Assembly (NCBI RefSeq): GCF_027595985.1 | Contig: NC_073305.1 | Location: 153,834,923 to 153,898,922 of the forward strand | Direction of reading: 5' to 3' | Origin: Sorex araneus | Taxonomy: Eukaryota > Chordata > Mammalia > Eulipotyphla > Soricidae | Length of the DNA: 64,000 nucleotides | In this document: positions 11,463 through 22,640 of the stretch, piece after piece | How the letters are laid out: the number at the start of each line of letters is the position of its first letter | How positions within the stretch are numbered: position 1 is the stretch's first letter | Program-made: the position numbers and the translations under genes | The notes under the pieces: model-generated | What the model saw: the letters and a program-made list of their open reading frames with translations, nothing else | The model's database searches: none | Told to the model about the DNA's origin: nothing

Positions 11463-12822
11463 AGAATTATTTATTTTAATTTCCAGATAGGAGTATCTTT
11501 TACTATCACTCTTTAGAATTAAAATCTTAAGATTTTATTAAATTTTAACTGACTATTCGAATCCTGAATGAAATCTCAAGAAAATCCCAGAGCTTTAAGT
11601 GAACAAATAGTTCATATAAATCCACACTTGTATAATATCCACTTAATTCCAGATGATTTAGTATAACAAACAAATCTCAAAGTCCTTCATTAGCTTAAGG
11701 CTTTGAAATCCAAAGGGGGGCTTTCAAATCTATAGCAGAGAAGAAAGTATGGTTTACTTTTAATTATTAACTATCATCCACTTCCACGACTGAATAACGC
11801 GGTTTTTTTTCTTTTAAATCCTGTACATAAAGTCGAGGGCAAAAGAAATTAAGGAGAAAATAGGCACTGTCTAGAGTTTCTGACCTCTCTGTAAGTGGGT
11901 GGAGGCAGCAGTTAAAAGCTGGTACTTTCATAAGATAAAGTACCAACTTCTTTATGAACTTTTACAGAAGTAAGAACTTCTACAGTTCGCTTGAAAACCA
12001 TTCTTAAGGGGAACCACCCTATACCTTCTTTACATACTACAACAGTCCCTCACCAGCCATCACAAAATAAATCTATTGGTCAAGTTTTCTTTCCTTCTTG
12101 CAATTTCACATTTGTTTCCAGAGAACCGATGTTTGTTCTGCCATTGATGAAATTGCATTTAACGTTCAGTGTCATTCACCCGAGGATATGGAATCTTCAT
12201 CATAGCCTTACCCTTACATCAAATGCACATCAAATTTGCCTCAAACTTTCACAACCCATGACAAGGATCAAAGATGAATCATTTGATGATTCCATCACAT
12301 AACTTAAGAGAGAACAAAAACAAAAATTAAGTTCCTTTACCATAATGTTGGGCTTTGAAAAAAGATCTGAACATATGGCTAAGACTCTGCCAAATAAATC
12401 TTTCTTTTCTTTGCCAACTTTTTAACTTTTTTTTAACCTGAGATAAGGGGGATACCCTAACGCTTAAATGACATTTACTGCCGGATTTTGAGATCTGAGA
12501 CTGGCTAATGTTGGTACTGACATTTATTTTACAAATCTTGGTCATATGCAGATCATCTAGGATTTACTTTTAAGTGTTGAGGTTAATGGCTCACAATTAA
12601 TTTTCAGTTTGGGGCCTCTGGAATAATTCCAGTGCAAAGGGTCAAATGTAACAACCTATTAGACTATTAACTTGTAAATAGCCACACATTACTTAATTCA
12701 GAAAAAAAGCCATACAGATATGTGTGTCTGACTCTGTTTATAAATAATTGAAATATGTTTATATAGAATAAACTATCAGTGTAATAAAATTGCTGGTGAT
12801 TTCTTTTTGTCTATTTAATTTA
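11463..12822. other. AT-rich intronic DNA
   Basis: Nothing recognised; a 103-codon open frame at 11991-12302 has no recognisable domain. Confidence 0.5.
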
Positions 12823-13052
12823 TTTATTGGGACACCCAGACATCAAAAGACTACGTGGCCGCCTACCCATGAGATGGTCAGACTTCTTCGTCAAAACCCT
12901 GGATGAACGGTGTGAGGCTATTTCTGTTCCTGGAGCGAGCAGATACCATTGGGCTACACTAGCACGAGACAGGGATGAATGGACACGTTACTGCCGCTCA
13001 CGCAAGCAAATCGAAGATCAATGGGATGACAAGTGATACAAGTGATACAAGT
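12823..13052 (+). mobile_element. RTE LINE 3' fragment
   Basis: A short open stretch encodes the RTE C-terminus: [54 protein letters not shown]...QIEDQWDDK. It is followed by the tail repeat AAGTGATAC three times (13030-13055). 5' truncated. This shows what the RTE C-terminus looks like without the stops of the 22334-22540 copy. Confidence 0.85.
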
Positions 13053-13055
13053 GAT

Positions 13056-13202
13056 TGGGCCACCCCAAGCAATGCTCCTTGCTTTGTGCTCAGGGATAGC
13101 TCCTGGAAGTGCTCAGTGGACCATATAGAATGCCAGGAATCAAACCTAGGTTGGATTTGTGCAAGGCAAGCACCATACCCGCTGTGTGCTTTCTCTGGCC
13201 CT
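13056..13202 (-). mobile_element. Short tRNA-headed SINE next to RTE fragment
   Basis: GCTCAGGGATAGCTCC, GACCATATAGAATGCCAGG, GGTTGGATTTGTGCAAGGC; inserted at the tail of the RTE piece ending 13052. Confidence 0.75.
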
Positions 13203-13257
13203 TCTCTGTATTCTTTTGTAAATTTTAAAATAGCATACTTTACCCTGAACCACTTAT

Positions 13258-13850
13258 TTTTGTTTATTTATTTGTTTTTATTGAGTAACCACAAGATACA
13301 AAGTTACAAAGCTGATCATGATAGGGTTTCAGTTATATAATGATCCAACACCCATCCCTATACCAGTGTCCGTTTCCCACCACCAATGATCCCAGTTTTC
13401 CTCCTGCCACTCGCACTCCCAATGTGCCCTTATGCTCTATGGTAAACACTTCCCTTTTTTTCTTCTCTCTCTCTCTGTCTTTCTGTATCTCTCTCTGTAT
13501 CTCTGTCTCTGTCTCCATATGTATGTATATATGTGTGTATATATATATGCACATATATATATTTCCTTTGGGGTATTATGGTTTGCAATATAGACACTGA
13601 AAGGTTATCATGTTTGTTCCTTTACCTACTTTCAGAACACAGTTCTTACCCAGACTGATCATTTCCAACTATCTTTGTCATAACGGTTCCTTCCCTATGC
13701 CAATTACCTTCTCCCCCAGCACTTGAGGCAGGCTTCCAAGCTTGTATTAATCCTCCTTGCCCTTGTTTCTACTGTTCTTAGGTATTAGTCTCATATGTTT
13801 TTTTTTTAATTCCACAAATGAGTGCAATCATTTTATGTCACTCAAAACTA
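13258..13850 (-). mobile_element. Older L1 3' end with expanded pyrimidine tract
   Basis: TTGAGTAACCACAAG...GTTTCCCACCACCAATGATCC, then GGGGTATTATGGTTTGCAATA and CTGTTCTTAGGTATTAGTCTC align with + strand 50270-50730 of the full-length L1. (TCTC)n and (TA)n tracts occur at 13450-13560. Confidence 0.75.
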
Positions 13851-13891
13851 CTTAAAAGGTACATTGATTGATTGACTAATTATTGATTGAT

Positions 13892-14052
13892 TGTTCAGAG
13901 ACACACCCAGCTGTGCTCAGGGCTTACTCCTGTCTGTGCTAAGGGATCACTGCTAGAGGTGCTCAGGAAACCATATGTAATGCCAAGGAACAAACCAGGA
14001 TGGCCACATGCAAAGTACATGTCACAATTCCTGTATTATGTCTCTGGTTCTT
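13892..14052 (-). mobile_element. Short tRNA-headed SINE, diverged
   Basis: GACACACCCAGCTGTGCTC, ACCATATGTAATGCCAAGG, GGATGGCCACATGCAAAG. Confidence 0.75.
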
Positions 14053-14085
14053 TAAAAATGTATACAACTTTAATAATAGATTTTA

Positions 14086-15371
14086 GAGTCTCAGGCCAGG
14101 GCCGGTGCGGCTCAAGTTCTGCCGAGATTCAACCCGGGTGGCCATGCCTTTGCACAGCCGCTTGGCTGCTGAACGACCAGGATCCAGAGCCAGCTATATG
14201 ACTTGGGGTTCCAGCGAGTGCTTGCAGCCATGTCTCCAGACTGTGAACTAAGCTTTTGCTCCATACTGCTCCAGGAAGGGAAATGATGCAATTTCCAACT
14301 TAAATCTCCCTGGACTTAATTACTAAAATACAGAAATCCTAAACCTAGACTTTATATTTCTTCATCCTCATTAGTGGAAAACTAATTATCAAATGTTTCC
14401 TTGTCAATAGGGCCGTATTCTTGGGGGTAAACTCCAACAAGAATAGTGAGTTCTGACAATGGCCACTCAACACCTTTATTGCAAACCACAACACCTAATC
14501 AGAGAGAGAGAACGAAAGGGAATACCCTGCCACAGTGGCAGTGTGGGGTGGGGGGAGACGGGACTGGGGAGGGTGGGAGAGATGCTGGGTTTACTGGTGG
14601 TAGAGAATGGGCACTAGTGAAGGGATGGGTTCTCGAATTTTTTATGGGGGAAACACGAACACAATAATGTGTAATTCATTTCAATTCTTAATGTAATTTT
14701 ATTAGATCAATAAAGTCCAGATTGAAAAAAAAAAGAATTCACCAGTGAATCCATCTGGGCCAGGACTTTCATGCTTGGAGAAACTTTTTATTACTGCCTC
14801 AATTTCCTTGATGATGATAGATCTGTTCAGGTATTCCAGGTCTTCTTGGCTCAACCTTGGGAGGCTATAGGAATGCCCAAAAGTAGAGAGAGAGTATGGG
14901 GAATACTGTCTGCCATGGAGGCAGGGGATGGGTGGGAAAGGGGAGGTATACTGGGGATAATGGTGGTAGGGAATGTGCACTGGTGGAGGGATGAGTGTCT
15001 GATCATTGTGTGATTGTAACCTAAACATGAAAGCTTGTAACTATCTCATGGTGATTCAATAAAATTAAAAAAATAAAGAAAGAAAAAGAATAGTGAGTTC
15101 TGTGTTGAAACTCCAACAATAATAGTGAGTTTTGTGTTGAAATATGGAATGTAATCAAGGTAAAGAGAAAAGGAAGTGAAATTTATCAGTTTTGCGGGGG
15201 TGGGTGGGGGGTGGGAGGTATACTTTTTTTTTGTTTGTTTGTTTTTTTGTTTTTGGTGGTGGAATATGGGCACTGGTGAAAGGATGGGTGTTTGAGCATT
15301 GCATAACTGAAACATAAGCCTGAGAACTTTGTAACTTTCTACATGGTGATTCAATAAAATAAATTTTAAAA
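14086..15371 (+). mobile_element. Composite non-autonomous element, copy B, with L1 pieces inserted inside
   Basis: Flanked by 14-bp AATAATAGATTTTA at 14072-14085 and 15372-15385. Head at 14090-14330 (GCTGCTGAACGACCAGGATCC, ATGTCTCCAGACTGTGAACTAAG); tail at 15103-15371 ending TGATTCAATAAAATAAATTTTAAA. Removing the insert at 14456-15085 leaves about 640 bp that align in order with copy A. Confidence 0.8.
14456..15085 (+). mobile_element. L1 3' fragments inserted in composite B, one with 5' inversion
   Basis: A perfect 17-bp duplication AAGAATAGTGAGTTCTG lies at 14439-14455 and 15086-15102. Inside are (i) L1 3' UTR in sense with its own A-run (14456-14734); (ii) 14735-14871, which matches ORF2 of the full-length L1 at + strand 53102-53238, i.e. 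antisense to its surroundings; and (iii) a second L1 3' end in sense (14872-15085). Parts ii and iii look like a twin-primed, inverted L1 inserted in the A-tail of the first. Confidence 0.75.
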
Positions 15372-15517
15372 AATAATAGATTTTAAGGACAAAAATTAAA
15401 AGATCTCTGAAAAATAGCAAATTACACAGAAACAGACTAGTGTACATAAAAATATATTATGTAATAGTGAGAAAACAAGGAAAGAATTATTTTAAAAATG
15501 CTATCAAGATATTTTAA

Positions 15518-15680
15518 GGGCCAAAGTGATAATATAGCTGGTAAGGGAACTTGCACTGCACGTGGCCAACACAGGTTCAATATCCAGCACCCACAGGGCT
15601 CCTGGAGTCCTTCCAGTGTCCCTAAGCTCAGAGTCATGAGTAAGTTTTAAGCACCACTGGGTGTGTCTCCCCCAAAATGG
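15518..15680 (+). mobile_element. Short tRNA-headed SINE, diverged
   Basis: AAGTGATAATATAGCTGG, CACGTGGCCAACACAGG, TTCAATATCCAGCAC, AGTCATGAGTAAG. Confidence 0.7.
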
Positions 15681-15849
15681 CATTGAGATACTTGTAATAA
15701 TATTTACATTAAACATAAACTGTGTTCAATGGTGTAACATACATATACATGTATATATTAGATGGACATATGATCAAATTTATATTATTGGAATAAATAC
15801 AATTTGTTATAATTTATTAGATCACTGACATGGGGATACATGTAAATGA

Positions 15850-16078
15850 ATTATAAAGAGGCACAAATGGGATTTAAAGATTCTAAGGAAGCAACAAATG
15901 GCCAAAGGTAGCAGAACTGAAGAGTCCACAGAACTGAACTGATGGTGGCAGATTGTATAGGAAGGGCCTGTGGGACTGCCGTGAAGGAATGTGGGAAGTA
16001 TGGTGAGAGTGTGGAGCTGGAATGATGTATGAAGCTATCATTAAGAGTATTATAAGTCATAGTACCTCAATAAAGTTT
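15850..16078 (+). mobile_element. Old L1 3' end
   Basis: AACAAATGGCCAAAGGTAG...GGAATGATGTATGAAGC...ATTATAAGTCATAGTACCTC matches 48005-48175. Confidence 0.65.
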
Positions 16079-16127
16079 TTATTAAGGCTAACAGGCTTGA
16101 TTTACATATTTTATATAGCAGTATTAA

Positions 16128-16467
16128 AAAAATTTTATTAGTGAATCACTGTGATGTACAGTTACAAACTTATGAACTTTTGTGTTTGCATTTCACTCAT
16201 ACAGTGACCATTTACCCATCCCTCCACCTGTGCCCATTCTCTTCCACCAATGTTCCCAGTATCCCTCTCACCACCCCCACCCCATCCCCCACCACCCCAC
16301 CCTGTCTCTGCTCCAGGGCATTCCCTTTTGTTCTCTCTCCTTTGGGGTGTTGTAGTTTGCAATAGAGGTATTGAGTGGCCTTCATGTTTGGTCTATAGTC
16401 TGCTTTCAGTTCTCGTCTTCCAACCCGAATGGGTCCTCCCTACATCCTCTACTTGATGTTCTCTTTC
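16128..16467 (-). mobile_element. 5'-truncated L1 with perfect target-site duplication
   Basis: ATATAGCAGTATTAA at 16113-16127 and 16468-16482. Contents match the 3' UTR of the full-length L1 (CACTGTGATGTACAGTTAC, GGGTGTTGTAGTTTGC). Confidence 0.88.
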
Positions 16468-16482
16468 ATATAGCAGTATTAA

Positions 16483-17063
16483 GAACCATTATTCAACATA
16501 TTTACAACCAGACATTACACATATGAAGATTGTAATATATAGACAACACAAGACTTGATCTGGAGCAGTGTTCTTCAACTACTTGTGTGCAGACTAGTCC
16601 CAGTCCACAAGTGTAGAAAGGTTTAAAACCACTGGTCTACTGCCTCAGTTATCATTGCTGCTCTGTGGACCAGCATGCAGGACAGGTAGAAGCATGCTTA
16701 TTCAGTGGAAAGTGAAATAAAGTTCCTGTCTTCATTTCATAAACATTTATTGATTATTATTTTGTATCAGAAACTAAAATAAACACCATAGAAGCAAACT
16801 ACAAATATATATTCCCAGGTTAAAAGAATAGTCTAATCGGTGTGATAGATAAGTAAGAGAGTCACTGAATTTTATAGTGAGTGCTATGGTAGCAATTTGG
16901 AAGGACCGTTTGAAAACCCCAACTGGGAATATCAAACAGACTTGTGAGTATGGGAGTTTGAAGAGTGCCACAGAAAGTTCCTTAGAATAGGTAATAGCAG
17001 AGTAGTGTAGATGAAAGATAAAAGATAATTGTTATGGTTCTAGTTCTAACAATCAACTAATAA
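16483..17063. other. Intronic DNA, possible DNA-transposon relic
   Basis: GCAGTGTTCTTCAACTAC (16566) and TTTAAAACCACTGGTCTAC (16621-16639) resemble decayed inverted ends of a small hAT-like element; uncertain. Confidence 0.3.
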
Positions 17064-17073
17064 CTCTTTCTTT

Positions 17074-17874
17074 TTTAAAAAAATTATTTATTGAATCACC
17101 ATGAGAGTAGTTACAAAGCTTTTGGGTTTAAGACTCAGTCACACAATAGTAAATCACCTGTCCCTTCACCAATGCACATTTTCCACCACCAACAACCCCA
17201 GTATACCACCCATCCTACACCCTCCCTCTACCTGTGTGGCACCGATGATGTCCACGTTACTCTCTCTCTCTGCTTTGATTAGATTCAATATTTCAACACC
17301 AGCCTCATCATTGTTATTTAAGATTTCCCCCCAACACTTAGATCTGCTGAAAAGGCAACATTAGACACTTTGTTTTCTATTGCTGATTATGAATAGCAGA
17401 GGATGTCACAGGGCCGCTACCATGGCCACGCAATTTTGGAATTTTGGAATTTTAATAATTAAATCTGGAGGGATTTCTACCAAAAGCTGCTTGGTTCCAA
17501 GATTTGTTTCTGAGTCTCTGGGATCATGGTCGTTCAGCAACTCAATCAGAAGTCAGAGAGGCCATTCGTGGGTGGCGACTTAGGGTCTCATTTGGGTGGG
17601 GGGAGGAAAGATGCTGGCCCCACCCCCATCCCATGAGACCCCAGGAGCCTCCTTACTGTGGGCCCAAACACGTCTGTCCATTGGCCTCTGGAAGATGGCG
17701 GCCCCTGAGCCGCCATGGGGAAAAGCAGTGGATCGGCACCTATTCCCACCTGGCATGGCCCAGGGCCGGAAACCTAATTTGAAGTCCGGATGCATTTCTG
17801 CCAAAAGCCACTGGGTTCTGAGATTTGTTTCTGAGTCTCTGGGATCATGGCCGTTCAGCAACTCAATCAGCAAG
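17074..17874 (-). mobile_element. Composite non-autonomous element, copy C, long promoter-like head
   Basis: Flanked by CTCTTTCTTT (17064-17073 and 17875-17884). The L1-like tail lies at 17085-17330. The GC-rich head (17400-17870) holds a duplicated unit: 17461-17549 and 17781-17870 share GATTTGTTTCTGAGTCTC, GGGATCATGG and CGTTCAGCAACTCAATCAG, offset by 320 bp. Between them lies AAGATGGCGGCC (17693-17704), a consensus YY1 site. Confidence 0.75.
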
Positions 17875-18779
17875 CTCTTTCTTTAGCAATTATTCTCTGA
17901 AAGTCAAAATTGAAAAGAATAAGAAAACTAGTGGGGATACTAAGTAGACTTAAAAAATATTTATAATTTAATAATCCATCAACAAATTGTTAAGAACAAA
18001 TAAAATGATAAAATCACATTTGGAAATACTGGAAACTTGAAGAATAATATCTTTGCAAACTACAAACTTAGTGTCTCTGAACTTGAATGTTTGCAGCAAC
18101 ATGAAAAGGACAGTATCTTTAGACTAAATAAATAAGGGATAAATAAAAAAAAGGAACTCTACAGTAATTTTCAGGAGAGTTGTTATTTGTAAGACTTTTC
18201 TGTGTACAATAATCAATATATTCAAATAGTGAGCAAAAGAAGCAAAACATGATATGACTAAAAGCTAAAAGACTACTCGATATGGTATCAATAAATACGA
18301 GAAAAATAATATGTTTAACAGATGATAGAGATTTAGAAACTGCAAGATTCAGTGACTGATAAGTAGGAAGAGGGAAAAAAAGGAATAACTAGTTTTCTAG
18401 TTTCAACAACTAGTAGACAGTAGGGGAATATGCAAATATAGGAAGAGACTTGAAAATTGTACTGCATAATTCTTATATTACTCACTAATATCCAGTTTCT
18501 TTCTACATCTGAGTATAAGTTAAGGTTATACTTTTCCCCCACATATACATACAGATATATATGTATACACACACATATATATACATATGCCACCCACACG
18601 GCAGAGCCTGGCAAGCTACCCATGGTGTATTGGATATACCAAAACAGTAACAAAAGTGGGCCTCATTCCCCTGACCCTGGAAGAGCTTGCCATTATGGCA
18701 GTTTTGAGAAGGACAAGCAAAAAGAGGCTGCTAAAACCTCAGGCTGCCCAAACGAAGGAATAAAATGACTGCATTTTTA

Positions 18780-19402
18780 ACGCATGTATGCTGGCATCTG
18801 AAGCAACCATTGAGGACCTGGTGGTGCAAGCGCAGAAGGTCAAGTACGTCATTGGATTGACCGAGAGGAGAAGGCATTGAAAACATCACACTGTTTTCGA
18901 CACTGGAGAAGAACTGTTACTCAGAACATGCGACAGTAGAGGTGTGGGTGGTATCCGTATCCTTGTCAACATGAACTTGGTCATGAGCATTGATTAGTTC
19001 AAATGCCTAACAACTGGAATCAGATGCTTACGTTTTAATAGATGTGGCTTGTTGCTGGTACTTTCTATCTTCGTTGTCTATGCACCAACATCCAACTACG
19101 ACGAAGAAAAAACTGGGAAGTTCTACATGGAGCTGGAGAAGTTCTTTAAAGAAGACCACACCTTCTACAAGGTTATTGCCAATGATTTTAACCCCAGGAT
19201 AGGACCGAAAAGTTCACCTGAAGAACTGCACATTGGGACCTACAGCCTAGAATGGAATGAACAGGGTGAGAGACTGTCTGAGTTCATCATGTTGAACAAG
19301 ACCATTCATGGTAACTTGCAGTTCCAGAAGGCCAAATCTAAATGTTGGACATGGCAGTCTCGTGTGGACAGTTCCACAACAAAACTGACCACATCATATT
19401 AA
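18780..19402 (+). pseudogene. RTE LINE endonuclease domain, broken
   Basis: Degraded reading frames begin around 18784 (ASEATIEDLVVQAQKVKY-like) and then run open from 19049 to 19402: VVYAPTSNYDEE, VIANDFNPRIGP (normally GDFNAKIGP; the first catalytic Gly-Asp region is altered), EELHIGTYSLEWNEQGERLSEFIM, then the degraded DH motif region. It encoded the target-nicking activity. Several stops and a frame change separate it from 19490 onward. Confidence 0.8.
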
Positions 19403-19489
19403 TTAATTTTTAAAAAGTTAAAAAATAATAAAAACATACTCAATAGATGGTTTCTTCTAACCAATGTCACTGTTGTCCCAAAATTCTAA

Positions 19490-19697
19490 ATGGGATCAGA
19501 CCACTGTCTTCTTCGTGTGAAATTCTACTTCACGGAGTGGGGAGAAAGGGCTGCAAAGTTTAAGAAGAGAACATCCAGAACAATCACACACTGGGGGCTC
19601 TTTGGCACTATTGCAGCAATATGGAAAGATGCCATTGTTGACAACATCAATGAGGAATATGATCGACTGTATCAGCACCTCCATGATTGTGTGAGAA

Positions 19698-19747
<50 letters not shown>

Positions 19748-20095
19748 ACAAAAAAGATCCTTGTCTTTGGAAACTTGAGCTTATTTGCCAATGTGGCTTG
19801 GTGTGAGTCTCAGGGAATCACAAGCTAACATCTGAGCTCACAAAACTATGCAGAGAAGCAATAAAGGAATACCTCAAAGAGAGAAGAGCAGCAGTGTTGG
19901 CTGATGCAGCAGAAGCCGGGGAAAATATTCACAATGCTCGCCTGTCCTTTGCCAACTATAAGACCAAGATGACTTCCCTCCAACGTCCTGATGGATCTAT
20001 CACATCTTCCAGAATGGCAATGGAAAAGGTTATCCACAACTTCTACTCAGATCTCTTCAATAACCACGCCCACCTGCCCACATATCAAATTCCAC
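19490..20095 (+). pseudogene. RTE LINE linker between endonuclease and RT, broken
   Basis: GSDHCLLRVKFYFTEWGERAAKFKKRTSRT matches the end of the endonuclease (SDH motif, His kept). The frame then runs into a (GA)n expansion at 19703-19745 and changes. 19894-20095 resumes with ADAAEAGENIHNARLSFANYKTKMTSLQRPDG. The domain is cut at 20095 by the nested RTE copy. Confidence 0.75.
19703..19745. repeat. (GA)n microsatellite inside RTE
   Basis: About 21 GA units within the decayed RTE coding region. Confidence 0.95.
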
Positions 20096-21040
20096 TTGTA
20101 TCACTTGTATTATTTGTCTTCCCATTGATCTTCAATTTGCTCAAGCGGGTGCCAGTAACGTCTCCATTTGTCCCTGTCGAGTGCTATGGTAGCACAAAGA
20201 TATCTGCTCGCTTCAGGAACAGGAAGAGCCTCAAACCGTTCACTCAGGGTTTTGAAAAAGAAGTCTGACCATCTCGTTGGTGGGCAGCCATGCGGTCTTT
20301 TGACGTCCAGTGGAATCCATTTGGTAACAGCTCTAGTCCAGTGGTCATCTCTGAATTGCATTACATGTCCGGCCCATCTGATTTTTGATGTCTTGGCAAA
20401 CGAGACAGAGTCTCTGATTCTTGACTGTTGATGGAGGTAGGAACTCTGGATTCCTTCTCCTACTTGAGTGAGATGTGATACTCCTAGCGTAGCTCTTTCA
20501 GTTCCTCTTTGGGATACCCGAATAGCATTCTCATCCTGTTTGCATAGGGTCCCGGTCTCTTAGGTATATATTAGTGCAGAAATAATGGTTGAATCGAAAA
20601 GATGTGCCCAGAGTCAGAGGTCCTTCTTCCTCTTAACCACATCTTTGACGCTCTCAAGGCATTCCACACTGCTCTCTTCCTTCTGCAAAGTCCTGGCGCC
20701 AAGTCATTTCTCATGATGAGTTCTTGACCCAGGTACACATAACTGCTGAATTGGAGATGTCCATTCCATTGAGAGCAAATGGAGCGTCAGGGACTAGTTC
20801 GTTTTTCATGAGCATCGTCTTGTTGAGATTCAGCTGCAGTCCAACCTTTCCACACTCGAGGTCAAAGTTGGCCAGCATTTGTGCCGCTTGGCTAATGTTT
20901 GGCATTATGAGAACGATGTCATCAGCAAAGTGGAGGTGGTGTAGTTTCCGACCATCTATCTTCACTCCCAATGATCATATATTTATGATATATGATCATA
21001 TATTTATCATATATTGAAAATCATATATTTATCATATATT
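20096..21040 (-). mobile_element. 5'-truncated RTE LINE copy nested in the larger RTE
   Basis: The antisense strand reads the RTE 3' end: MGVKIDGRKLHHLHFADDIVLIMPN, then MQFRDDHWTRAVTKWIPLDVKRPHGCPPTRWSDFF...RDKWRRYWHPLEQIEDQWEDK. It is flanked by a perfect 13-bp duplication TATCAAATTCCAC (20083-20095 and 21041-21053). Its 3' tail (RTE sense) ends in ATACAAGTGATACAA repeats at 20096-20125. Confidence 0.88.
20972..21040. repeat. AT-rich filler at the 5' junction of the nested RTE copy
   Basis: Imperfect repeats of ATCATATATTTATCATATATT with a palindromic ATATGATCATAT core lie between the truncated RTE and the right target-site duplication. They resemble the duplication start (TTTATCA). Confidence 0.75.
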
Positions 21041-21053
21041 TATCAAATTCCAC

Positions 21054-22540
21054 AGAATGGATATGTCATTCCCAGTGTTCTCCCTTCTGAAATCCGACAC
21101 GCCATTTTGTCAGTAAAGAAGCATACAGCACCCGATCCAGACAAGGTCAGACTTGAACACCTGAAGAATCTGCTGCTCAGTTCTTCACATGCCACCTATC
21201 TAAATGCAAGGTTCCATCCCATTAGAAAACCTGCAGGACCATCCTGTTGTACAAGAAGGGAGACATGCACAGCATTGGCAACTATCGCTTGATCTGTCTG
21301 TTGTTCATCATATACAAGTTATTCACTCGAGTCATCCTGAATGGGATTAGCAGAACACTAGACAAAGGACAACCATACGATCAAGCTGGGTTCTGAAAAG
21401 GATTCAGCATGATTGACCATATCCACACAGTGACCAAGTTCATTGAGGGTTCTTAAGAGTTCAAGATGCCTTTCTGTCTAACATTTATCAATTTAAAGAA
21501 GGCCTTTGATTCTTTTGAGACTGAAGCAGTCTTCGAAGCCCTGGCCAAACAGGGCATTCAAACTCAATGCATCAGGATCCTCCATCACCTGTATTATGGA
21601 TTCAACACCAGGATCTCATCATTCTATAAGGAAGTGATCATCGATGTAAAGAGAGGGGTTTGGCAGGGTGGCACCATTTCACAGAAACTCTTCAGTGACA
21701 CCCTTGAGAACATCATGTAATGCCTGGAACAGGAAGGAATGGGAGTGAAGATAGATGGTCGGCAACTACACCACCTCCGCTTTGCTGATGACATTATTCT
21801 AATAACACCAAACATTATCCAAGCAGCACAAATGCTGGCCGACTTTGACTGTGAGTGTGGAAAGGTCAGACTACAGCTGAATCTCATGAAAACAATGTTC
21901 ATAAGAAACGGACTAGTTCCTGATGTTCCATTTGCTCTCAATGAAACGATCATCTCCAAATGCAGCAGTTATGTGTACCTAGAGCAAGAACTCAACATAA
22001 TGAACAGCATGGCACCTGAGCTGTGCAGGAGAAAGAAACTGGCATGGAATGCCTTCAAGAGAGTTGACGAAGTGGTCAAAAGGACGAAGAACCTCCAGCT
22101 CCAGGCAAATCTTTTTGACTCCACTGTTCTTCCTGCACTAACATACACTTCAGAGACCTGGGCCCTATGAAAACAGAATGAGATAGCTATTTGCGTCTCC
22201 CAAAGAGGAATCAAAAGAGCTATGCTTTGAGTATCACGTTTCACTCAAGTGAGAGGAGGAATCTGGAGTTCTGACCTCCGTCTACGATCCAGAATCAGGG
22301 ACACTGTCAAAAATCAGATGTGCCAGACACATAATGCGATTTGGAGACGACTGCTGGACTAGAACTGTTACTGACTGGATTCCACGGGATATCAAAAGAA
22401 AGCGTGGCCTCCCACATATGAGATGGTCAGACTTCTTTGTCAAGACTCTGAATGAACAGTTTGAGGCTCTTTGTGTTCCTGGAGCGAGCAGAAGCCATTG
22501 GGCTACACTAGCATGAAACAGGGACAAATAGAGACGTTAT
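21054..22540 (+). pseudogene. RTE LINE reverse transcriptase and C-terminal domain, broken
   Basis: Pieces in order: PSEIRHAILSVKKHTAPDPDKVRLEHLKNLL (21014-21292 frame), LTFINLKKAFDSFETEAVFEALAKQGI and DVKRGVWQGGTIS (21466-21720), MGVKIDGRQLHHLRFADDIILITPN with the FADD catalytic motif intact and LPALTYTSETWAL (21739-22170), and RFGDDCWTRTVTDWIPRDIKRKRG...ARDRD-like end (22334-22540). In-frame stops and shifts between pieces make it non-functional. Confidence 0.82.
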
Positions 22541-22594
22541 TGGCACCCGCTTGAGCAAATCGATGAGCAATGGGATGACAAATAATACAAGTGA

Positions 22595-22595
22595 T

Positions 22596-22626
<31 letters not shown>

Positions 22627-22640
22627 CATATATGTGTACA
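22595..22640. repeat. (CA)n(TA)n tract at the RTE 3' end
   Basis: ACACACACACACACACAC followed by TATATA; similar tract at 18563-18587 on the other side of the RTE. Confidence 0.9.

Larger units (their letters stand above)
18588..22596 (+). mobile_element. RTE-clade LINE (RTE1_Sar-like), nearly full length, decayed, interrupted
   Basis: The element begins in CACGGCAGAGCCTGGCAAGC and ends in ...GATGACAAATAATACAAGTGATAC, a short-repeat tail instead of poly(A), as is usual for RTE. Frames broken by stops and shifts encode, in order, an endonuclease (VYAPTSNYDEEKTGKFYMELEKFF, then NEQGERLSEFIM), a reverse transcriptase (LTFINLKKAFDSFETEAVFEAL; HHLRFADDIILITPN) and a C-terminal domain ([18 protein letters not shown]). 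The blocks resemble nematode RTE proteins. Without the insertion at 20096-21040 the element is about 3.06 kb. It appears to sit within a (CA)n(TA)n tract present on both sides (18540-18587 and 22595-22640). Confidence 0.88.

Noticed and set aside
17504..17886. GC-rich open frames of 67-97 codons, possible CpG-island gene
   Set aside because: They lie inside the head of composite element C, with flanking duplications.
18970..22170. A functional host-domesticated RT gene
   Set aside because: Multiple stops, frame changes, a (GA)n expansion and a nested insertion break the RTE.
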